The translations under genes and the position numbers were made by a program. Positions 58,148 to 64,000 of a stretch of 64,000 nucleotides of DNA are shown piece by piece; within the stretch, counting starts at the first letter, position 1; each line of letters opens with the position of its first letter. This DNA is from Jatrophihabitans sp964252635 (GTDB lineage Bacteria > Actinomycetota > Actinomycetes > Mycobacteriales > Jatrophihabitantaceae): NCBI RefSeq assembly GCF_964252635.1, contig NZ_CAXUNP010000007.1, forward strand, positions 1-64,000, read 5' to 3'. Under the pieces are notes generated by a model, which saw nothing but the letters and a program-made list of their open reading frames with translations, ran no database searches and was not told the DNA's origin.

Positions 58148-58665
58148 TCGCCCAGCCCGTCCAGCAGGTCGTTGCGGGCCCGCGCCACGCGTGAACGGAT
58201 CGTCCCGATGGGGCACGACAGTACGTCGGCGGCCTCCGCGTAGGACAACCCGAGCACCTGGGTGAGGACGAACGCCTCCCGACGGGCCGGATCCAGCGAC
58301 GACACGAGCATTCGCATCGCCACCCCACCGGAGTGGTCCGGCGCGACGGAGGCCCCGGCGGACGCCCAGGACGGGGGCTCGCGTCGGGACCGGACGGCCG
58401 AGCGCACCGCGTCGGCGCAGGCCCGGCGGGCGATGGACAGCAGCCACGTCCGCGCCGAGGAGCGCCCGACGAACCGGTGCAGCGACGAGAACGCCCGGGC
58501 GTAGGTGTCCTGGGTCAGGTCGTCGGCCTGCTGCGGAGAACCCAGCGCGGCGCAGAGCCGCCAGACGTCGGCCTGCGTGGCGCGGACGAACGCCGTCGCG
58601 GCAGCGGTGTCGCCGCGGCGGGCTCGCAGCGCCAGCGCGGTGATCTCGTCCGGGTCGTCGTCCAT
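58126..58665 (-). CDS. ECF RNA polymerase sigma factor (SigC-like)
   Basis: 179 residues. Region 2: FVRATQADVWRLCAALGSPQQADDLTQDTYARAFSSLHRF; region 4: REAFVLTQVLGLSYAEAADVLSCPIGTIRSRVARARNDL. Divergent from a gene for a zinc-finger membrane anti-sigma factor and the copper/thiol operon, so control of copper-related genes is inferred, as for SigC in mycobacteria. No GGAAC-type promoter was recognised in the 57-base gap. Confidence 0.88.
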   Translation of the reverse strand: MDDDPDEITALALRARRGDTAAATAFVRATQADVWRLCAALGSPQQADDLTQDTYARAFSSLHRFVGRSSARTWLLSIARRACADAVRSAVRSRREPPSWASAGASVAPDHSGGVAMRMLVSSLDPARREAFVLTQVLGLSYAEAADVLSCPIGTIRSRVARARNDLLDGLGDQAASLG

Positions 58666-58722
58666 CTCGAAAGATGAAGTTACGCGGGAACTATGAGCGC
58701 CGCCCGCGCGACTACAGCGTTT

Positions 58723-59376
58723 GTGAAGTGCGACCGGTACCGGACCGCGGCGTCCGCGCGGATGGACGGCGAGCCGCTTGGCATGTCGACGTCCGCCCTC
58801 GAGACCCACGTGTCGGGCTGCCCGGGCTGTGCCCGGTGGATCGCCGAGACCGAGCTCGTGACGCGGACGGTCCGCCTCGACGCCACCCCGGTACCCGACC
58901 TTGCGGACCGCATCGTGGCCGGTGTCGTCCTGCCCGTCCGCCGCGTGCACCGTCGCCGCACGGCACTGCGCATCGGGCTCGTCGTCGCCGGGCTCGTGCA
59001 GCTCGCGGTCGGCCTGCCCGCCCTGCTCGGCGACAGCATCGGCATGGCCATGTCGATGCACGGCGCCCACGAGATGGCGGCGTGGAACCTGGCCATCGGT
59101 GCCGCGTTTCTCGCCGCGGCCTGGCTGCCCCGTCGCGCCGCGGGGCTCGTGCCGCTGCTGGGCACGTTCCTGGTCGTCCTGGGCGTGCTGTCGGTGCACG
59201 ATGTCGCGACCGGTGCGGTCACCCTGGACCGGCTGGCCACCCATCTGGCGGCCCTGGCCGGGCTCGTCCTGCTGATCCTGCTCGACCGCACCGAACGAGC
59301 GATCCGCCCCGCCCCGACCGCGGTGGCCGTCCGTGACGAGGACGACGGGCCGACCGACCTGCGGACGGTCGCGTGA
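58723..59376 (+). CDS. Zinc-finger membrane anti-sigma factor-like protein
   Basis: About 217 residues. CDRYRTAASARMDGEPLG ... ETHVSGCPGCARWI is the ZAS zinc motif (Cys, His-x3-Cys-x2-Cys) typical of anti-sigma factors, followed by four or so membrane helices (LVVAGLVQLAVGLPALLG, AWNLAIGAAFLAAAWL, LVPLLGTFLVVLGVLSV, THLAALAGLVLLILL). GTG 58723 gives the canonical MKCDRYR start; ATG 58693 is possible. Probably controls the divergent ECF sigma factor. Overlaps the CopCD gene by 4 bases. Confidence 0.82.
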   Translation: MKCDRYRTAASARMDGEPLGMSTSALETHVSGCPGCARWIAETELVTRTVRLDATPVPDLADRIVAGVVLPVRRVHRRRTALRIGLVVAGLVQLAVGLPALLGDSIGMAMSMHGAHEMAAWNLAIGAAFLAAAWLPRRAAGLVPLLGTFLVVLGVLSVHDVATGAVTLDRLATHLAALAGLVLLILLDRTERAIRPAPTAVAVRDEDDGPTDLRTVA

Positions 59377-61172
59377 AACGTCTCGTCCTGCTGCTGCTCG
59401 CGCTGATCGGCGGCGGGCTGCTGCTCGCCGCGCCGGCCGAGGCGCACGCCACCGTCGTCACCTCGACGCCGGCCGACGGGTCGCGCCTGGCGAAGGCACC
59501 GAGCAGCGTGACGATCGTTTTCGACGAGAACGTCGGGCTGGGCGGCATCGGCTACCTGCACGTCACGAACGGCAGCGGCAAGCGCGTCGACGCCGGCGCC
59601 GCCTCGCACCCGGGCGGCGACGCGACCAAGGTTGTCGACCGGCTGCAGGGCGGCCTCGGCGACGGCACGTACACGGCGAGCTTCCGCGTCGTCAGCGCCG
59701 ACTCGCATCCCGTCGCCGGCACCATCCGTTTCGTCGTCGGCAACGGCGCGCTGGCCCGGGGCAGCGTCGGCGTCGGCAACGCGTCGAACGGCGCGACCGG
59801 CACGCTGTTCGACGTCGCCCGCTGGATCACCTACGGCGGCCTGGCGCTGCTGGGCGGCGTGTGGCTGCTGCTGACGGTGTGGGTGGCGGGCCGCGACGAC
59901 GCTCGCGCCCGCCGCATCGTCTGGACCGGCTGGGGCGCGGCTGCGCTCGGCGCCGCGCTCGAACTGCTGCTCCAGGGCCCCTACACCGCAGGCGACGCAC
60001 CGTCCGGGGTGACGCACTGGTCGGTGCTCCAATCGACCCTGCGCACCGACTACGGCCAACTGCACAGCGTCCGCCTCGTGCTGCTCGGGGCGCTTGCGCT
60101 TGTGCTGGCGCGGTCGTTGCGCACCGGTGCCGAGCGGGCGCCGTGGGAGAGCGCGGCGGGCGTGCTGGCCGTCGGAGCGGTGTTCACCGTCTCGGCCGGC
60201 GGGCACGCGGACACGACGTCGCCGAACTGGCTGTCGATCCCGGTCGACATGCTGCACCTGCTGGCCATGATGACGTGGGTCGGCGGGCTCGTCGTGCTCG
60301 TGCTGGCCGTGCTCCCGCGTCGCGAACCGGCCGAACTGCGCGAGGTGCTGCCCGTCTTCTCGACCGCCGCCTTCACCTCGGCGGTCGTGCTCGCCGGGTC
60401 GGGCACGTACGCCGCCTGGCGTGGCATCGGCTCGCTCGACGCCATCCTCGGCACGACCTACGGCCTGCTCGTCACCGGCAAGGTCGTGCTGTTCCTGGCT
60501 CTGATGGCGCTGGCCTACCTCTCGCGTGGGGTCGTGCGCCGCCGGTTCCGGCACCCGCAGGTCGCGTACGCGATGACGGCCGAGACCGAGCTCGACGACG
60601 GAAGCGACACGCTCGACGACGGGAGCGATACGAACTTCGAGAGCGACGACTCCGCCGACCTCGACGACGAGCCCGAGCAGACCGACTCCGACGGCGTTGA
60701 CCCCGCAGACGACCCCGATCAGGACGTGGCCGAGGCGACCGACACCGAACGGCTGCGTCGCTCCGTCTACGTCGAGGCGCTGGTCGCCCTCGTCGTGCTC
60801 GGGTTGACGAGCGTGCTGGTCGCCGAGCCCCGCGGCACCGAGGCCTTGGCCGCGCAGCACCGCGAGCCGATCAGCAGGACGGCGTCGCTCGGCAGTGGTG
60901 CGTCGGTCACCGTCACGTCCGACCCGGGCACCCACGGCAACGTCCAGCTGACCGTCGACGTCGAGGGCAGGACCCCGACGCAGGTCAGCGCCACCGCCAC
61001 CCAGAAGGCCAAGCAGATCGGCCCCATCCCGGTGAAGCTCACCAAGGCGGGTGCGCGCAGCTTCAACGGCAGCGCCGACCTGCCGGTGGCCGGGCGCTGG
61101 GAGATCGACCTCGTCATCACCACGTCCCGCTTCGACGCCACCACCACCGACGTCGTCCTCAGCCTGTACTGA
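59373..61172 (+). CDS. Copper resistance protein, CopC-CopD (YcnJ-type) fusion
   Basis: 599 residues. Signal peptide to Ala24, so mature N terminus is His25 in EAHATVVTSTPADG, a Cu(II) ligand in CopC. The CopC domain spans about 25-125 with VVSADSHPVAGTIRF (second His). CopD-type membrane helices follow (about 145-395). An acidic linker at about 405-455 contains a duplicated LDDGSDT heptad from a 21-base tandem repeat (60591-60632). A final helix and an extracytoplasmic domain end the protein. Role: copper import or storage across the membrane. GTG 59373 overlaps the anti-sigma gene. Confidence 0.9.
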   Translation: MKRLVLLLLALIGGGLLLAAPAEAHATVVTSTPADGSRLAKAPSSVTIVFDENVGLGGIGYLHVTNGSGKRVDAGAASHPGGDATKVVDRLQGGLGDGTYTASFRVVSADSHPVAGTIRFVVGNGALARGSVGVGNASNGATGTLFDVARWITYGGLALLGGVWLLLTVWVAGRDDARARRIVWTGWGAAALGAALELLLQGPYTAGDAPSGVTHWSVLQSTLRTDYGQLHSVRLVLLGALALVLARSLRTGAERAPWESAAGVLAVGAVFTVSAGGHADTTSPNWLSIPVDMLHLLAMMTWVGGLVVLVLAVLPRREPAELREVLPVFSTAAFTSAVVLAGSGTYAAWRGIGSLDAILGTTYGLLVTGKVVLFLALMALAYLSRGVVRRRFRHPQVAYAMTAETELDDGSDTLDDGSDTNFESDDSADLDDEPEQTDSDGVDPADDPDQDVAEATDTERLRRSVYVEALVALVVLGLTSVLVAEPRGTEALAAQHREPISRTASLGSGASVTVTSDPGTHGNVQLTVDVEGRTPTQVSATATQKAKQIGPIPVKLTKAGARSFNGSADLPVAGRWEIDLVITTSRFDATTTDVVLSLY

Positions 61173-61200
61173 CCCGCAACCCACTCTCCGAAGGAGTCCC

Positions 61201-61920
61201 ATGCACCGCCTGCGCACCGTCACCGTCGCCCTGCTGGGGGCGTTGGGGCTGCTGTTCGTCCTGAGCGCATCGGCGTTCGCACACGTGACGGTCACCGCAC
61301 CCGGCGCCACCAGCGGCGGCGGCGACCAGGAGATCACCTTCCGGGTGCCGGTCGAGGAGGACGCCAACACCGTCGGCGTCACGGTTCAGATGCCGACGAG
61401 CACGCCGATCGCGTCCATCGACATCGCGCCGATCGCCGGCTGGACGCACACCGAGCAGACGGCCAAGCTGCAGACGCCGATCAAGACCGACGACGGCGAC
61501 ATCACCGAGGCGGTCTCGCAGATCACCTGGACGGCGGCGAAGGGCGGCGGACTCAAGCCGGGGGAGTACGGCGAGTTCACGATCATCGCCGGGCAGCTGC
61601 CCAAGGCGAAGTCGCTGACGTTCAAGGCCATCCAGACCTACAGCAACGGCTCGGTGGTGCGCTGGATCGAGACACCCGCGCCGGGCAGCAGCGACGAACC
61701 CGATCACCCGGCACCCGTGCTGCAGCTCGCGTCGAGTGGATCGGGCGGGTCGAGCGGGTCGAGCGAGGCGGGGGTCACGGCGACACCACAGGCGGCAGGC
61801 GGACACTCGGACGGAGGAAGCAGCAACACCGGTCCGGTCGTGCTGTCGATCATCGCCTTGGTGGTCGCGGTCGGTGCCCTCGGACTGGTCGTGGTCGGAC
61901 GAGCGAAAGGCCGCACGTGA
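61201..61920 (+). CDS. YcnI-type (DUF1775) exported copper-binding protein
   Basis: 239 residues. Signal peptide VTVALLGALGLLFVLSASAFA precedes mature His in HVTVTAPGATSGGGDQEITF, the N-terminal His of YcnI that binds Cu(II) with a nearby Trp. YcnI domain to about residue 160 (KPGEYGEFTIIAGQLPKAKSL), then a Ser/Gly linker and a C-terminal membrane helix (VLSIIALVVAVGALGLVVV). ATG 61201 follows AAGGAG. Works with CopCD and PCuAC in copper handling. Confidence 0.9.
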   Translation: MHRLRTVTVALLGALGLLFVLSASAFAHVTVTAPGATSGGGDQEITFRVPVEEDANTVGVTVQMPTSTPIASIDIAPIAGWTHTEQTAKLQTPIKTDDGDITEAVSQITWTAAKGGGLKPGEYGEFTIIAGQLPKAKSLTFKAIQTYSNGSVVRWIETPAPGSSDEPDHPAPVLQLASSGSGGSSGSSEAGVTATPQAAGGHSDGGSSNTGPVVLSIIALVVAVGALGLVVVGRAKGRT

Positions 61921-62459
61921 AGATCTCCGCCCTCGCGGTGGCCGGTGCGGTGCTGGTCGCGGGGCTCGGCGTGGCCGGGTTCGCCGTCGGCCAGACCTCG
62001 CCGAGCCGGGCGGATACGTCGAGCGGCCCGGGGCAGGTGTCGGTGGTGGGCGCGTACGTCCGCGCACCGGTGCCCCCGACGAAGCTCGCCGCCGGCTACT
62101 TCACCGTCTACAACACGACGTCCGCACCCGACCGGCTGGTGTCCGTGCAGACCGGGGCCGGGGCGAGTGCGGTGCTGCACGTGGGCACCGTGGGCGGCGG
62201 GATGGCTCCGGTGGGCGCCAACGGTGTCGTGGTCCCGGCCCACGGCAGGTTGGTGCTCAGCACCGGCAACGGCCACGTGATGATCGGTCAGCTGTTCGGG
62301 CCGGTGAAGGCCGGGCAGACGGTCGACATGACGCTGCAGTTCGAGAAGGCCGGCACCGTCAACGTGGTGGCGCCGGTCATTGCCGTTGGGGCCCCTGCGC
62401 CGGCGGGTGCCGGGCCGTCCGCATCATCGAGTATGTCCATGAACATGGGAGACCACTAG
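61917..62459 (+). CDS. PCu(A)C-type copper chaperone
   Basis: 180 residues. Signal-like helix ALAVAGAVLVAGLGVAGFAVG, then the PCu(A)C domain: AYVRAPVPPTKLAAGYFTVYN, AVLHVGTVGGGMAPV and VPAHGRLVLSTGNGHVMIGQ give the His-Met...His-x-Met copper ligands. The C terminus is Met/Ser-rich (SSSMSMNMGDH), another possible copper site. Delivers Cu(I) toward cytochrome oxidase CuA with Sco1. GTG overlaps the YcnI gene stop by 4 bases. Confidence 0.88.
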   Translation: MKISALAVAGAVLVAGLGVAGFAVGQTSPSRADTSSGPGQVSVVGAYVRAPVPPTKLAAGYFTVYNTTSAPDRLVSVQTGAGASAVLHVGTVGGGMAPVGANGVVVPAHGRLVLSTGNGHVMIGQLFGPVKAGQTVDMTLQFEKAGTVNVVAPVIAVGAPAPAGAGPSASSSMSMNMGDH

Positions 62460-63115
62460 TGAAGCGCCCCACCGTCGTCCTCGCGCTGCTGCTCGTTCTG
62501 GGGCTGGTGGTCGCGGGCTGCTCGAGCAGCGGGTCGGGCGGCTCCGGCGCCAAGAGCGCCCAGGCGTCGCAACTGAACGACCAGAGCGGGTCCGGCAAGT
62601 ACCAGGGCTTCGGGCTCACCCCGGCGCAGCCGCGGCCGTCGTTCACCCTGACGGACACCGCCGGCAAGCCGTTCGCGTTCGGCACCGCCACCCGCGGCCG
62701 TCCGACGCTGCTGTTCTTCGGCTACACGAATTGCCCGGACGTCTGCCCGACCACGCTCGCCGACGCGTCCATGGCGCTGAAGAAGGTGCCGGCGGCCGTG
62801 GCGAAGAAGACGATGGTCGTGTTCGTGTCGACGGACGTGAAGCGCGACACCGGGCCGGTCATCGCCCAGTGGCTGGGCAACTTCGACCGCGGCAGCAAGG
62901 CCACCTTCGTCGGCCTGCGCGGGACCCAGCAGCAGGTCGACGCGGCGCAGGCGTCGGCGCACATCACCCTGGCCGAGGACGATGGCCAGACGCACTCCGC
63001 GCAGCTGCTGCTCTACGGCCCGGACGACTACGCGCGGGTGTCGTTCCTGCAGAGCGCGACGGAGCAGCAGGCCATCACCCACGACCTGCCGATCGTGGCG
63101 GCCGAGCGCTCGTAG
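62459..63115 (+). CDS. Sco1/SenC/PrrC-type copper chaperone lipoprotein
   Basis: 218 residues. Lipobox LVLGLVVAGCSSS with Cys at about 21. The thioredoxin-like domain has TNCPDVCPTTLAD (C-x3-C) at about residues 95-107 and the copper-ligand His in GQTHSAQLLLYG. Assembles the CuA centre of cytochrome c oxidase. GTG 62459 overlaps the PCuAC stop by one base. Confidence 0.92.
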   Translation: MKRPTVVLALLLVLGLVVAGCSSSGSGGSGAKSAQASQLNDQSGSGKYQGFGLTPAQPRPSFTLTDTAGKPFAFGTATRGRPTLLFFGYTNCPDVCPTTLADASMALKKVPAAVAKKTMVVFVSTDVKRDTGPVIAQWLGNFDRGSKATFVGLRGTQQQVDAAQASAHITLAEDDGQTHSAQLLLYGPDDYARVSFLQSATEQQAITHDLPIVAAERS

Positions 63116-63139
63116 CCGGCTGAGGCACAATCGTCCCTC

Positions 63140-64000
63140 GTGACCGTGAGTTGGAACGCCGTCCGCCCCTGGTTGGGCACCGTCGCCCGTCTCGTCCTCG
63201 GGGCGGTGTGGATCTGGGCCGCGTGGTCGAAGCTGCGCGAGCCACGGACGTTCACCCAGGCCGTCCGCGCCTACGACGTGACGCCCGAGTGGCTGTCCAG
63301 GGGCATCGGGTACGGGCTGCCGGTGCTCGAGCTGGCCCTGGGCGTACTGCTCGTCCTGGGCCTCGTGACGCGCGTCGCCGCCGCCGTGTCGGGGGTGCTG
63401 TTCCTGGTGTTCCTCGTCGGGCTCATTCAGGCGTCGGCGCGCGGCATCCAGCTCGAGTGCGGCTGCTTCGGCGGCGGGGGAGTCACCGACGGCGGCAACA
63501 CCCAGTACGTCCTGGACATCCTGCGTGACGTCGGGCTGTTGATTCTGGCCGCCTACCTGGTCGTGTGGGCGCTGACCCGCATCTCGGTCGACGAGTACAT
63601 CACGCGCCACGACGTGGTCGAGATGCCGTCGGCCAAGCGGCTGCGCACCGAGCAGGGACGCAAGAAGTACGAGCAGCAGGTGGCCGCCAGCCAGAAGCAC
63701 GCGCGCTCGCGCGGGCGGTGGCTCACCGGCTCGTTGGCCGGTGTGGTCGTGCTCGTCGTGCTGATCGGGATCGGTGTGCAGAGCAGCCGGGCCAAGATCC
63801 AGGGCACGCTCACCGCCAAGAACGTGACCGTGTCCCACGGCGTCGTCTACGGCAAGGCCGCGGCGGCGACGGTCGACGTGTACGAGGACTTCCAGTGTCC
63901 GCGCTGCCTGGACTTCGAGAAGTCGGTCGGGTCCACCGTCGACAAGGACGTGCAGGCCGGCAAGGCGCAGGTGCGCTTCCATCTGCTGGCGTTCCTGGAC
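63140..64000 (+). CDS. MauE/DoxX-like and DsbA-like thiol oxidoreductase fusion (3' end outside window)
   Basis: The frame is open from GTG 63140 to the window edge (287 codons). Residues 1-150 are a MauE/DoxX-type membrane domain with VWIWAAWSKLREPRTF and LECGCFGGGG (C-x-C), followed by a charged cytoplasmic stretch (KRLRTEQGRKKYEQQ), one more helix (LAGVVVLVVLIGIGVQ) and the start of a thioredoxin-fold DsbA domain with VYEDFQCPRC (C-x-x-C) at about 250-259. Probably supplies redox control of cysteines in exported proteins, including Sco1. Continues beyond the window. Confidence 0.85.
   Translation, partial: MTVSWNAVRPWLGTVARLVLGAVWIWAAWSKLREPRTFTQAVRAYDVTPEWLSRGIGYGLPVLELALGVLLVLGLVTRVAAAVSGVLFLVFLVGLIQASARGIQLECGCFGGGGVTDGGNTQYVLDILRDVGLLILAAYLVVWALTRISVDEYITRHDVVEMPSAKRLRTEQGRKKYEQQVAASQKHARSRGRWLTGSLAGVVVLVVLIGIGVQSSRAKIQGTLTAKNVTVSHGVVYGKAAAATVDVYEDFQCPRCLDFEKSVGSTVDKDVQAGKAQVRFHLLAFLD

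Noticed and set aside
62456..63982. 508-codon minus-strand frame at the window end
   Set aside because: Shadow of the Sco1 and MauE-DsbA genes, which carry C-x3-C, C-x-C and C-x-x-C motifs on the plus strand.

Overview
This is a 64 kb stretch of a very GC-rich, gene-dense actinobacterial chromosome. Many genes start with GTG, ATGA and GTGA start/stop overlaps are common, and there are blocks of mycobacterial-type gene order: an NDP-mannose pyrophosphorylase gene near fbiB-fbiA, methyltransferase/sigE/anti-sigma/htrA/tatB/mrp, and prfB/ftsE/ftsX/smpB/ssrA. Coenzyme F420 genes, a SARP-type regulator, DUF559 proteins and a Tad pilus locus fit a Frankineae-like soil actinobacterium, but the genus cannot be fixed from this window. 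No rRNA, ordinary tRNA, CRISPR array or prophage was seen.

Layout. 1-7.3 kb: an exported SpoIID-like protein, a sugar nucleotidyltransferase, a DNA glycosylase, a serine hydrolase, and fbiA with an fbiB whose C-terminal domain is NUDIX instead of nitroreductase. 7.36-9.80 kb: a DUF559 nuclease-like gene between two matching palindromes, the second split by a complete IS481-type insertion sequence. 9.85-19.9 kb: envelope-stress block (O-methyltransferase, PLP decarboxylase, sigE, anti-sigma, htrA, tatB, mrp), then MarR/AzlCD, DUF1003 and a soluble MgtE-N/CBS protein. 19.9-26.3 kb: two CoA-ester lyases, DinB-like protein, catalase, acyl-CoA dehydrogenase and ROK protein. 26.28-27.40 kb: a second DUF559 gene between its own, different pair of palindromes. 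27.4-35.6 kb: SDR, type II NADH dehydrogenase, a 1159-residue SARP-ATPase and a berberine-bridge-type oxidoreductase. 35.8-40.5 kb: a seven-gene Tad pilus operon. 40.5-47.6 kb: metallo-hydrolase, P-loop kinase, LysE exporter, exonuclease III, MFS exporter with a palindromic operator, and a membrane glycosyltransferase. 47.7-52.4 kb: prfB, ftsE, ftsX, smpB and the tmRNA gene, with an amidohydrolase between the last two. 52.4-57.4 kb: miscellaneous enzymes, a CoA-transferase gene broken by one in-frame TAG, and a lower-GC pair of exported proteins. 57.7-64 kb: an ECF sigma/anti-sigma pair facing a copper and thiol handling operon (CopCD, YcnI, PCuAC, Sco1, MauE-DsbA) that runs off the window.

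How the parts fit. sigE has a GGAAC-N18-GTT promoter of the kind its own product is expected to read, so the sigE/anti-sigma/htrA/tatB block looks like a self-amplifying envelope-stress regulon. The ssrA/smpB pair supplies ribosome rescue. The last operon reads as copper delivery to cytochrome oxidase.

The most unusual signal is the repeated architecture 'palindrome - AbiEi/DUF559 gene - palindrome'. The palindromes match within a unit but differ between units, and in both units the stop codon lies inside the downstream palindrome. I propose these as candidate nuclease-encoding selfish or mobile units. This is inference and has not been tested.
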